NCBI GenBank assembly: GCA_020443345.1 | Contig: JAGRIH010000025.1 | Coordinates: forward strand, 1 to 43,688 | From: Halioglobus sp. | Lineage (GTDB): Bacteria > Pseudomonadota > Gammaproteobacteria > Pseudomonadales > Halieaceae | Direction of reading: 5' to 3' | DNA length: 43,688 nucleotides | In this document: positions 1 to 10,401 of the stretch, piece after piece | Layout of the letters: each line of letters opens with the position of its first letter | Position numbering within the stretch: position 1 is the stretch's first letter | The notes under the pieces: model-generated | The model's database searches: none | What the model was told of the DNA's origin: nothing | What the model saw: the letters and a program-made list of their open reading frames with translations, nothing else | Position numbers and translations under genes: made by a program

Positions 1-2
1 CC

Positions 3-888
3 CACTACGATTGGGGAAGGCCCTTCGGCGGTCGAGGACTTGATACTTTCCGCAAGTCGATGCTGGAGGACAAAGGTATCCGCAAGATTGTCGACTTCCC
101 CGACAGTCGACAGTGTTTTCCCAACGTTGATGTTGCGGGTGGCATTTGCTTTTTTCTCTGGAATCGTGAAGACCAAGGCGATTGCGAAGTGGTCAGCCAT
201 GATTTTGACGGCAACGAGACGGTCAGTGTTCGGCCGTTGCTGGAGCAGGGCTGCAACATCTTCATCCGCAACAACGATCACATCGGAATTCTGCGAAAAA
301 TCGTCCTCAAGGAGACCGGAAGCGTTGGTGTCGTGCTCCCACCCAACCTCCGTTTCGATCAGCAAGTGAGTGGCCAAAAGCCTTTCGGCCTCCGCACTTT
401 TTTTCGTGGGCACTCTGCGAAAAAGAGCGATGATGACCTTGTGGTTTTACAGAGTGGCGGGCGGGCGTGGGTCGCTCGAAATGAAATCGAAGAGGGCGCA
501 AACCTTATAGACAGGTGGAAGATCTTTACTTCCAAGTCGTCGTCCGAACATGCCGGACAGGTAGACAAGAACGGAATGCGAAAGGTTCTCTCGCTTTCCG
601 GCGTTTTGGCTCCTGGGTCAGTCGTTACGGAAACCTATGTCCTGCTAGGGGCATACGACAACGAAGCTGATGCCAGGAATTGCTTCTCATATGCGACTAC
701 CAAGTTCTTCCGGTTTCTCGTTGCCGCGCGGGCGTCGGCTCAAGACCTTCCCAGGATTGCTTATTCGTTCGTACCGCTACAGGATTTTTCCAGGCCGTGG
801 TCTGATAAAGACCTCTACGCGAAATACGAACTGAGCGACGACGAAATCGTTCTCATTGAATCTACGATCCGCCCGATGGAAACGGGCG

Positions 889-896
<8 letters not shown>
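3..896 (+). CDS. Eco57I-like DNA methylase, C-terminal part (5' end outside window)
   Basis: The frame is open from the first bases of the window (HYDWGRPFGGRGLDTFRKSM, then KIVDFPDSRQCFPNVDVAGG) to the stop at 894-896, so the gene begins upstream. This is the region that follows the NPPY catalytic motif in Eco57I-type N6-adenine methylases: a GKGLD-like loop, then 'xIVDFPDSRxxFPxVDIAGGVCYFLW'. The rest is the C-terminal target-recognition and fold-closing part. The AdoMet-binding and NPPY motifs must lie upstream, so activity cannot be judged. The protein would methylate adenine as the modification arm of a restriction-modification system. Its last 8 bases overlap the start of the GIY-YIG/helicase gene, which implies coupled expression. 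Assignment is by family resemblance from memory; the operon partner supports it. Confidence 0.75.
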
Positions 897-3429
<2,533 letters not shown>

Positions 3430-3511
3430 GTGGTGGCGAGGATGGTTCGCAAGGTCTTCGACTCGTGCTCCACTGCCGAGGAGTGTATGAGTTCACCGGG
3501 GGAGTCCTGCC

Positions 3512-4224
3512 GTGAGTGAGATCTTCAACGTCTACTGCGACGAGTCCTGCCATCTGGAGAATGACCACCAGAAAGCTATGGTGCTGGGCGCCATCTGGTG
3601 TCCGCTGGATAAAAGCCGGGAGGTCGCGGTGCGTCTGCGGGAGATCAAGCTAAAGCACGGGCTCGCACCAGGGTTTGAGGTGAAATGGACCAAGGTGTCT
3701 CCGGCGAAGACCGGACTGTATCTGGACCTGGTGGATTACTTTTTCGATGACGTCGATCTGCACTTCCGGGCGCTGATCGTGCCGGATAACTCGAAGCTTC
3801 GGCATGACGCCATTCCGGGGCAGGATCACGACACCTGGTATTACAAGATGTACTTCGACATGCTGAAGGTGATCTTCCGCCCGGATGCCCGCTACCGGGT
3901 CTACCTGGACATCAAGGATACGCGGGGAGCGGAGAAGGTGGCCAAGCTGCACGAAGTGCTATGCAACAACATATACGACTTTTCGCGCAAGGTCATCGAG
4001 CGTGTGCAACTCGTCCACTCCCATGAAATCGAACAGTTGCAACTGGCGGATTTGCTGATTGGTGCGTTTCCTAGCTCAACCGGGATTTGCACGGTAACCA
4101 GGCCAAGGAGGCCCTGGTTGCGAGAATCCAGCAACGCTCCGGTTACAGCCTGCTGAAGACCACCCTTTACCGGGAGGAGAAGGTCAATCTCTTCCGCTGG
4201 CGGGCGCATGAGGTGCAGGGATGA
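3512..4224 (+). pseudogene. DUF3800 protein, frameshifted near its 3' end
   Basis: The start is GTG at 3512 (MSEIFNVYCDESCH), after a GGGGGAG ribosome site at about 3498-3504. The N-terminal YCDESCH motif, KWTKVS, YLDIKD and the late HSHEIEQLQLADLLIGA segment are typical of DUF3800, a family of putative RNase-H-like nucleases often found beside defence genes. The frame breaks after LLIGA (about 4066): the original frame runs on to 4156 with unrelated residues. The frame used from 4075 encodes a plausible DUF3800 tail (NRDLHGNQAKEALV...LYREEKVNLFRWRAHEVQG) ending at TGA 4222-4224. That tail frame has TAG at 4072-4074, so one missing base plus a nonsense change, or assembly errors, are needed. 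The tail stop overlaps the next ATG (ATGA), which supports it as the ancestral end. Confidence 0.75.
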
Positions 4225-4718
4225 CGGATGAACCGGATTGGCTGCTGCTGGTGTTGTTTTCCGACGATGGCGGTGATTGGGACTCTTATCTCGACGCCAT
4301 CTATGACTACTTCAAGCAGGATTTTGTCGACAGCAAGCCGGTGTTCCAGGTGCGGCGGCTTGGTCTGAAACGGCATCCCATGACGCATGGGAAAGAAGCC
4401 ACGTTCTGGCACATGATTCAGGAGGGGGCGATTGAAGAGGACAGAATCCCGGATTTTCGCCGATGTGAACGGATTCGCTGGCCAAGACCGATCATCGAGC
4501 ATGATACCGACAAGGCGATAAAGGTGTGGGCGAACCAGCGTCGGGGAGAACAACGGATCTGTTGGTGGTTCGAGCGGGAGAACTATCTGGTGATTCTGGC
4601 GGATCGGGGGGAGTACATTCTGCCCTGGACGGCTTACCTGGTGGAGCAACCGCACAGACAGCGCAAGTTGCAAAGGGAATATGAGGAATATTGCAGGAAC
4701 AAACGCCGGAAAGGCTGA
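4221..4718 (+). CDS. Conserved hypothetical protein coupled to the DUF3800 gene
   Basis: 165 aa. ATG at 4221 overlaps the ancestral DUF3800 stop as ATGA, so the two were probably translated as a pair. No membrane segment or signal peptide is visible; the protein is acidic at the N-terminus (MTDEPDWLLL) and very basic at the C-terminus (EEYCRNKRRKG). Tryptophans and charged pairs are abundant: GKEATFWHMI, RCERIRWPRPII and a late block ending YILPWTAY. This arrangement resembles a family of small hypothetical proteins that I associate with mobile and defence regions, but I cannot name a function. A toxin-like or nuclease-like fold is possible and unproven. A hairpin terminator begins at its stop codon. 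Confidence 0.7.
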   Translation: MTDEPDWLLLVLFSDDGGDWDSYLDAIYDYFKQDFVDSKPVFQVRRLGLKRHPMTHGKEATFWHMIQEGAIEEDRIPDFRRCERIRWPRPIIEHDTDKAIKVWANQRRGEQRICWWFERENYLVILADRGEYILPWTAYLVEQPHRQRKLQREYEEYCRNKRRKG

Positions 4719-4740
4719 AGCCGCCCCGGGGGACGGCTTC
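4717..4740 (+). terminator. Hairpin terminator after the defence operon
   Basis: A perfect 7-bp stem (GAAGCCG/CGGCTTC) with a 10-nt loop starts within the stop codon of the preceding gene. Only a few T residues follow (GTTACTCCTTCT), so termination may be moderate or may depend on other factors. Confidence 0.55.
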
Positions 4741-4843
4741 GTTACTCCTTCTACACATGGCAGATGAGCTGCTTACACTATCGGCACTGAACCGGGGAAA
4801 CGCAAGGCCATGAAGTAGCGCGAGGAGCAGGGTAAAGTGCCTG

Positions 4844-5116
4844 GTGCTGATCCGCGAGTATCAGGACGCGAACCAGACCTACCTCGACGAGGGCATCCGC
4901 CTGCTCGAACTCGCGCAGAAGACCGGCGCACGGTTTCGCAAGCAGTCCCCGGCCGAAAAACGCCGGCTGCTCGGGTCCGTACCATCGAACTGCACCTGGG
5001 AGAACGGGCAGTTTACAGCTGCGTACTGGCAACCCTTTGATCTTCTGGCCAAAAATGCCGTCGAGTTGGAAATGAAAAAGCCGGCTGAGCGCGCTCGAAC
5101 CGGCATTTCTGATAAT
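4844..5116 (+). pseudogene. C-terminal remnant of a large serine recombinase
   Basis: The readable segment (YQDANQTYLDEGIRLLELAQ, then EKRRLLGSVPSNCTWENG and QPFDLLAKN) matches the distal part of large serine recombinases: the coiled region after the zinc ribbon and the 'EKRRLLNFxxSNCTWKDGxLxxxxxQPFD' ending. No catalytic serine domain or zinc-ribbon region is present upstream, so this is a decayed fragment. The frame stays open into the neighbouring tRNA-Asn gene (to 5158), but those last residues are tRNA sequence read as protein. The remnant marks the edge of a formerly mobile segment beside tRNA-Asn. Confidence 0.7.
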
Positions 5117-5192
5117 TGGCTCCGCCTGCTGGGCTCGAACCAGCGACCCAATGATTAACAGTCATTTGCTCTACCAACTGAGCTAAGGCGGA
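5117..5192 (-). tRNA. tRNA-Asn (GTT)
   Basis: On the minus strand the 76-nt gene folds as a cloverleaf. The 7-bp acceptor stem is TCCGCCT/AGGCGGA, with discriminator G and an encoded CCA at 5117-5119. There is a D arm AGCTCAGTTGGTAGAGC, anticodon loop CTGTTAA (anticodon bases complementary to 5157-5159) and a T arm containing GGTTCGAGCC. It borders the decayed recombinase block and may have been its attachment site, though no second copy of the tRNA 3' end was seen in the window. Confidence 0.97.
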
Positions 5193-5215
5193 ATGGCGTT
5201 AACCAGAGAGCGCGT

Positions 5216-5244
5216 ATGGTAATGATGCGGGCAGCGCGGGTCAA
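5216..5244 (-). promoter_or_regulatory. Sigma-70 promoter of tRNA-Asn
   Basis: Read on the minus strand: TTGACC (-35, plus positions 5239-5244), exactly 17 nt, then TACCAT (-10, 5216-5221), followed by a GC-containing discriminator (ACGCGCT). The tRNA 5' end lies 24 nt downstream of the -10. The spacing and -35 match are strong; start-site position is inferred. Confidence 0.7.
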
Positions 5245-5382
5245 CTGCTATTTAGCTGTAACCGGGGCGGCTGATGTGGCAACAGGGGCGAATCCGGTGG
5301 AGGGCCGGTCGCGGGCTGCAATTTAGCGCCATGTGGACGATAATATCCGGCTGGTTTTCTGTGGCGGCAGCCGGGTGAGCGC

Positions 5383-7401
5383 GTGTCCAAACCCTTCAAG
5401 GTAGAATCGAGCTATCAGCCGGCGGGCGATCAGCCCGAGGCGATCCGGCAGCTCGTGGAGGGCGTGCGCGCAGGGCTGGCGGCGCAGACGCTGCTGGGGG
5501 TTACCGGTTCGGGCAAGACCTTCACCATGGCCCACGTGGTGGAGCAGTTGCAGCGGCCCACTATCGTCATGGCCCACAACAAGACGCTGGCCGCGCAACT
5601 GTACGGCGAGTTCCGTGAGTTTTTCCCCAGCAACGCAGTCGAGTATTTCGTCTCTTATTACGACTACTACCAGCCCGAGGCCTACGTGCCCTCGTCGGAC
5701 ACCTATATCGAGAAGGATTCCTCGGTCAACGAGCACATCGAGCAGATGCGCCTGTCGGCCACCAAGGCCCTGCTGGAGCGCGAGGACTGCCTGGTGGTGG
5801 CGACGGTATCGGCAATCTACGGCCTGGGCGACCCGCAGTCCTACTTTAAAATGGTGATGCACCTGTCGCGCGGGGAGATCATCGACCAGCGCCATATCCT
5901 GCGGCAACTGGCCGAATTGCAGTACACCCGCAACGATATCGACTTTCAGCGCGGCACCTACCGGGTGCGCGGCGATGTGATCGACATTTTCCCGGCCGAC
6001 TCGGAGCGCGAGGCGCTGCGCGTGGAGTTGTTCGACGAGGAGGTCGACAGCCTCTACTGGTTCGACCCCCTGACCGGTGCGGTGGAGCGCAAGGTGCCGC
6101 GGGCGACCATTTTCCCGAAGAGCCACTACGTGACCTCCCGCGACGTCATGCTCGATGCGGTGCAGCATATCGAGGCGGAACTCGAGGTGCGGCTGCGCCA
6201 GCTCCAGGACAACGACAAGCTGGTGGAGGCCCAGCGCCTGCAGCAGCGCACCCGGTACGACATGGAGATGATCCGCGAGCTGGGCTACTGCACCGGCATT
6301 GAAAACTACTCGCGCTACCTGTCCGGACGCGCGCCGGGAGAACCGCCGCCGACGCTGTTTGAGTACCTGCCGGACAACGCCCTGGTGATTGTCGATGAAT
6401 CTCACGCCACCATTCCCCAGATCGGCGCCATGTTTCGCGGCGATCGCTCGCGCAAGGAGACGCTGGTCGAATACGGCTTTCGCCTGCCCTCGGCGCTGGA
6501 CAACCGGCCCCTGCGCTTCGAGGAGTGGGAGCAACTGGTGCCGCAGGCCGTGTTTGTCTCGGCCACTCCGGGCCCCTATGAACAGGAACATGCGGGGCGC
6601 ACGGTCGAGCAGGTGGTGCGCCCCACCGGCCTGGTGGACCCGGAACTGGAGGTGCTTCCGGCCAGCAGCCAGGTGGACGACCTGCTGGGCCAGATACACA
6701 CCGTGGTGGGGCGCGGCGAGCGGGTGCTGGTCACCACGCTGACCAAGCGCATGGCCGAGGACCTCACGGAATACCTGGCCGAGCACGACGTCAGGGTGCG
6801 CTATCTGCATTCGGATATCGACACCGTGGAGCGCGTGGAGATCATTCGCGACCTGCGCCTGGCGCAGTTTGACGTGCTGGTGGGCATCAATCTGCTGCGC
6901 GAGGGGCTGGATATGCCCGAAGTGTCGCTGGTGGCGATTCTCGACGCGGACAAGGAGGGCTTTTTGCGCTCCGAGCGATCCCTGATCCAGACCATCGGTC
7001 GTGCGGCGCGCAATCTGAACGGCCGGGCGATTCTCTACGCCGACACGGTGACCGGTTCCATGGCGCGCGCCATGGCGGAAACCGAGCGGCGCAGGGAGCG
7101 GCAGATCGCCTTTAATCTGGCACACGGCATCACCCCGCGCGGGGTGGAAAAGTCTGTCCAGGACATCATGGAAGGGGCCCGGCGCATGCCTACCCGGGGC
7201 AAAGCGAAGGCAAAAAAGGTCGCCGAGCCACAACTGGCCTACGCCGCGGAGATCGCGCGCCTGTCACCCGCCGCGCTGTCGCGCAAGCTGCAACAACTGG
7301 AAGAACAAATGCGCGAGCACGCCAGGAACCTGGAGTTCGAGGAGGCAGCGGCGCTGCGCGATCAACTGGCGCAAATCAGGCAACAGGCCTTTGTCAGCTG
7401 A
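5383..7401 (+). CDS. uvrB: Excinuclease ABC subunit B
   Basis: 672 aa, the usual UvrB length. UvrB is the damage-verifying helicase-like subunit of nucleotide excision repair: UvrA loads it onto damaged DNA and it recruits UvrC. Visible motifs are Walker A GVTGSGKT (about residues 39-46), the beta-hairpin [20 protein letters not shown] that inserts between strands, DESH at about 338, helicase motifs [15 protein letters not shown] near 540, and a C-terminal UVR domain ([16 protein letters not shown]) that contacts UvrC. The start is GTG at 5383 (MSKPFKVES). No convincing LexA box was seen in the 190 bp upstream, which mainly holds the divergent tRNA-Asn promoter. Confidence 0.98.
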   Translation: MSKPFKVESSYQPAGDQPEAIRQLVEGVRAGLAAQTLLGVTGSGKTFTMAHVVEQLQRPTIVMAHNKTLAAQLYGEFREFFPSNAVEYFVSYYDYYQPEAYVPSSDTYIEKDSSVNEHIEQMRLSATKALLEREDCLVVATVSAIYGLGDPQSYFKMVMHLSRGEIIDQRHILRQLAELQYTRNDIDFQRGTYRVRGDVIDIFPADSEREALRVELFDEEVDSLYWFDPLTGAVERKVPRATIFPKSHYVTSRDVMLDAVQHIEAELEVRLRQLQDNDKLVEAQRLQQRTRYDMEMIRELGYCTGIENYSRYLSGRAPGEPPPTLFEYLPDNALVIVDESHATIPQIGAMFRGDRSRKETLVEYGFRLPSALDNRPLRFEEWEQLVPQAVFVSATPGPYEQEHAGRTVEQVVRPTGLVDPELEVLPASSQVDDLLGQIHTVVGRGERVLVTTLTKRMAEDLTEYLAEHDVRVRYLHSDIDTVERVEIIRDLRLAQFDVLVGINLLREGLDMPEVSLVAILDADKEGFLRSERSLIQTIGRAARNLNGRAILYADTVTGSMARAMAETERRRERQIAFNLAHGITPRGVEKSVQDIMEGARRMPTRGKAKAKKVAEPQLAYAAEIARLSPAALSRKLQQLEEQMREHARNLEFEEAAALRDQLAQIRQQAFVS

Positions 7402-9535
7402 GCCCGTCCGCCTGACTGTCAACGGCCGGCAGGAACAGAGCCACGCACACACCGGATGCATCCGCGAGATTTTCGGCCCGCACCCGGCCGTGATGGAAGT
7501 CGCAGATCAGTCGCACAATATACAGGCCCAGCCCCAGGTGAATGCCGGGCGAAGTCTTGTCGCGCAGCGATACCATCGGGTCGAACAGGTGCTCGCGCAA
7601 CTCATCGGGCAGGGCGGGGCCCGCGTTGCATACGCTGAGCTCCCAACCGCCCGCCGCAGCCGCCAGGCGCAAAGTGATACGGCCCCCCGCAGGGCAGAAT
7701 GAGACGGCGTTGTCCAGCAGCTTGTCCAGCGCCTGGACGATGAGATCGGGCACGCCGCTGATCACGGCGCTGTCGCTCTGGATGTCCAGCGACAACTGGT
7801 GCCCGGCATACACATCGCGGTAGGCCTCGAACACCTCGCCGAGCAGCGGCGCCAGCGCGACGGGCCGCGGCTGGCTGTTGCGGATGCTCTCCTCCAGCCG
7901 ATTGGCCTCGCTCATGGCCGTCAGAATCCGGTTCAGGCGGGCCAGTCCGTCCCGGGCGCGCGCCAGGTAGATGCCGCAATCCGACGGGTGGGCGGTGTGT
8001 TGCTCCACGCCGGGCGTCGCCACGCCGGGCGTCGCCACGCCGGGCGTCGCCACGCGGGCAAGCTCCAGGTTTTCCAGGGAGGTCTGGATCACGGCGATGG
8101 GGGTGCGCAACTCGTGGGACAACTTGCGGCTGAGGGTGCGCAGGTAGTCGTTGTATTCGCGCAGTTGGTCGAGCAAATCGGCGTAGCGCCGCGACAGCTC
8201 GCCGATTTCATCGCGCGCGGCACTGCGCGGAAAGTGCGGGCTTATCGCGCCGTCTTCGCGCACGGCGTTGCGCGCCGCGCGGCTCAGCCGGCCGATACGC
8301 CAGGACAGCCAGCTGGCGTAGCCGAGCAGGCCCAGGGCGCCGGTGCCCAGTGCCAGCAGGCTGTACAGCAGCAGCCGCGAAAAGGCCCGGTCGGTGAGCG
8401 ACAGGTACTGTTCCGAGCTCTGGCGCACGATCACGGCACCCAGCACCCCGCGGTCGTCGGCGATGGGTGTGGCGGCCGACAGGGTGGTGCGCGATGTCTG
8501 GCGCGGGTCGCGATAGCGCCGGCTGGCCGGCTGCCCCCGTAAGGCCGCCTCGACTTCCCCTCCCAATACGCGGCCGCGCTTCGCGCGGGTAGGGGCTGGC
8601 TCCAGTTCGTCCCGGGCCAGAACGCTGCGGTACAACCAGCGCACCAGCCAGAAGGTGGCGGAGTCGGTGGTGTCAGTGCTGGCCTGAGCCTGCAGGTTGG
8701 CGAGCAGCCAGTGGGAGGTGTCCACCACCTGGATCTGGCTGCCGTTGCGACTGAAGGGTGTCAGCGCCAGCTGCAGGGGTGCGGGGCTGTAGATCAGCCA
8801 GGGCGGGGCGGCAGTGTCCAGCGGTGTGATGTTGCCCGCGGTGGTCACCGCGCCATTGGCGCCACCGCCGGTGTCGATCGCATAGAAACCCAGGCGGCCG
8901 CCGGTGTAGGCCAGCGGTAGTTCCAGTTCCAGGGTGTAGCCCTGTGCGGTATCTCGCCAGAAGCCGCGGATGCGCGCGGCATCGGTCCCGCGCTGCCGGC
9001 GGCTGGCCGCCACCGCGCGCACGCTGCCCGGGGCCGCGGTGGCGATGACATAGTCCTGGCGGCGCCCGTCCTGCCAGGTGCGCAGCAGCAGGCGGTCGCC
9101 GTTGGGTTCGCGCGAGAGTCCCGGGTTGTGGTAGATCACCTGCGGATCGGTGACCTGCAGCAGCAGATACAGGTAGTCGCCGCGGGTGACGCCGCGGTAG
9201 CTGACTTCCAGGGGCGCCCCGTCGCGGGCACTGTGGAAACGCCGGGCCTCGATAGGCTCCCAGCCGTCGCCGTAGCCGTCCAGGATCAGCGGTTCCTGCA
9301 GGGCGTGGGCGTAGAGCGACAGGCTGTCGGATGCTGTGCCGCGGCGCCCCGGATGCGGGTAGATTAGCGCCGGCTGTTCGGACAGCACCGCGGCAATAGC
9401 CTGCGCCGTCGCCTGCAGCGACTGTGCCTGCCCGTAGCGCAGAGCCCCCTCCATCTCCCGGACGAACTGGCAGCCGGCCCAGGGCAGGCATAACAACAGC
9501 AGGCTGACCAGCAGCAGCTGGCGCCGCAGGGTCAA
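7394..9535 (-). CDS. pdsS: Dedicated-sortase-system sensor histidine kinase
   Basis: 713 aa, started by TTG at 9533-9535, which overlaps the response-regulator stop as TTGA. An N-terminal membrane segment ([10 protein letters not shown]), a long periplasmic sensor region of about 330 residues and a second membrane segment near residues 390-410 ([19 protein letters not shown]) are followed by HAMP-like sequence. The H-box is KLSHELRTP (His about 474), with N-box DKLLDNAV and a GLGLYIVR G-box. Length and architecture match the 'proteobacterial dedicated sortase system' kinase. A perfect triplicated 15-bp repeat (8005-8049) adds ATPGV units about 22 residues after the catalytic His, inside the DHp region. 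It overlaps the 3' end of uvrB by 8 bp, convergently. It probably signals to the adjacent regulator to control the target and sortase genes. Confidence 0.85.
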   Translation of the reverse strand: MTLRRQLLLVSLLLLCLPWAGCQFVREMEGALRYGQAQSLQATAQAIAAVLSEQPALIYPHPGRRGTASDSLSLYAHALQEPLILDGYGDGWEPIEARRFHSARDGAPLEVSYRGVTRGDYLYLLLQVTDPQVIYHNPGLSREPNGDRLLLRTWQDGRRQDYVIATAAPGSVRAVAASRRQRGTDAARIRGFWRDTAQGYTLELELPLAYTGGRLGFYAIDTGGGANGAVTTAGNITPLDTAAPPWLIYSPAPLQLALTPFSRNGSQIQVVDTSHWLLANLQAQASTDTTDSATFWLVRWLYRSVLARDELEPAPTRAKRGRVLGGEVEAALRGQPASRRYRDPRQTSRTTLSAATPIADDRGVLGAVIVRQSSEQYLSLTDRAFSRLLLYSLLALGTGALGLLGYASWLSWRIGRLSRAARNAVREDGAISPHFPRSAARDEIGELSRRYADLLDQLREYNDYLRTLSRKLSHELRTPIAVIQTSLENLELARVATPGVATPGVATPGVEQHTAHPSDCGIYLARARDGLARLNRILTAMSEANRLEESIRNSQPRPVALAPLLGEVFEAYRDVYAGHQLSLDIQSDSAVISGVPDLIVQALDKLLDNAVSFCPAGGRITLRLAAAAGGWELSVCNAGPALPDELREHLFDPMVSLRDKTSPGIHLGLGLYIVRLICDFHHGRVRAENLADASGVCVALFLPAVDSQADGLS
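8005..8049. repeat. Three perfect 15-bp tandem repeats within the sortase-system kinase
   Basis: The unit CCACGCCGGGCGTCG occurs three times head to tail without mismatch, with a partial fourth unit following. Read on the minus strand it encodes ATPGV three times. Because the unit is a multiple of three, copy-number change keeps the kinase in frame. Confidence 0.95.
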
Positions 9536-10224
9536 TCGGGTCTCCAGCGGTAGCCCACGCCGTAAGCGGTCTCGATGCCTTCGAACGCCGGGTCTGCGGC
9601 CTGGAATTTGCGCCGGATACGCTTGATATGCGAGGTGATGGTGTTGTCGTCCAGTACCACACTGGCGGCGTCCATCAGCTGCTGGCGGTTTTTGATATGG
9701 CCGGGGTGCAGGGCCATGGCGTGGACGATCCAGAATTCAGTCACGGTCAGCTCGATGAGCTGTTCGCGCCAGTGGCTCGTCATGCGCTGCAGGTTGAGGC
9801 GCAGGCAACCCCGCTCCACCAGATCCTCCTGCTGCACCGGCGCGCGCAGTGCCTGCACCCGGCGCAACAGGGCCACGATGCGCGCCAGCAGATGCGCCTG
9901 GCTGATGTCCTTGGTGAGATAGTCGTCGGCGCCCAGGCGCAGCCCGCAGATAATATCCAGCTCCGAATCCCGGGCGGTGAGAAAGACGATGGGCAGTTCC
10001 GGGCAGCGGCTGCGCAGATCCCGGCACAGGTCGAAACCTCCTTCGACCTCATCGCCCAGACCCACGTCGATAATGGCGAGGTCGGGCAGAGTGCGCTCAA
10101 ACGCCGCGCTGGCCGCGTCGCGGTCGCCGTACAGCGACACGCGAAAGCCGTGGCGCTGCAGGGCGTCGCGGTAGTTGGCGGCGATGGCGCTCTCATCCTC
10201 GACGATGGCGATATGCTGCGGCAT
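9532..10224 (-). CDS. pdsR: Dedicated-sortase-system response regulator (OmpR/PhoB type)
   Basis: 230 aa. The start at 10224 (MPQHIAIVEDE) is chosen because receiver homology begins there; the longer in-frame start at 10311 would add an uncharacteristic basic leader. The receiver domain carries the acidic pair E9/D10, phospho-acceptor D53 (LAIIDVGLGD), T83 (FLTAR) and K105 (YLTKDI). The C-terminal winged helix has LTVTEFWIV, the recognition-helix region NTITSHIKRIRRKF and a final [10 protein letters not shown]. It forms an operon with the kinase (4-bp overlap) and is divergent from the sortase target gene, so it most likely controls that promoter region. Confidence 0.88.
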   Translation of the reverse strand: MPQHIAIVEDESAIAANYRDALQRHGFRVSLYGDRDAASAAFERTLPDLAIIDVGLGDEVEGGFDLCRDLRSRCPELPIVFLTARDSELDIICGLRLGADDYLTKDISQAHLLARIVALLRRVQALRAPVQQEDLVERGCLRLNLQRMTSHWREQLIELTVTEFWIVHAMALHPGHIKNRQQLMDAASVVLDDNTITSHIKRIRRKFQAADPAFEGIETAYGVGYRWRPD

Positions 10225-10296
10225 GGCGGGTCTGTGGCGGTATCCGGGGAAAACTGTAGCAATACTTCCAAATCTGCGCGGCGAGCACAAGCGGCT

Positions 10297-10316
10297 GCCA
10301 TAATTGGCCATAATTG
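10297..10316. promoter_or_regulatory. Perfect 10-bp tandem repeat, candidate operator for the sortase-system regulator
   Basis: GCCATAATTG occurs twice in direct succession (10297-10306 and 10307-10316). This lies in the 177-bp divergent region between the regulator (start 10224, leftward) and the target gene (start 10402, rightward). Head-to-tail sites with a period of one helical turn are typical of OmpR-family dimers. The function is inferred from position and spacing. Confidence 0.5.
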
Positions 10317-10401
10317 TTCACCGCAATGCCCGAATCCGGCCCGCTTCTGGCCAGAAACTTCCGCTTGAATGATTGGCGTCATATCAGCGGAGTTGCCTAC
10401 C

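Noticed and set aside
4072-4080. Programmed -1 frameshift in DUF3800
   Set aside because: No slippery heptamer is present and the target frame has TAG at 4072-4074, so the shift would have to occur downstream in non-slippery sequence.
5117-5158. C-terminal extension of the recombinase fragment (ending LRLLGSNQRPND)
   Set aside because: These codons are the tRNA-Asn gene read as protein, a common artefact.
5323-7233. 636-codon open frame antisense to uvrB
   Set aside because: It lies wholly over a fully conserved uvrB, and its product is His/Arg/Gln-rich with no recognisable domain, as expected for antisense reading of GC-rich DNA.
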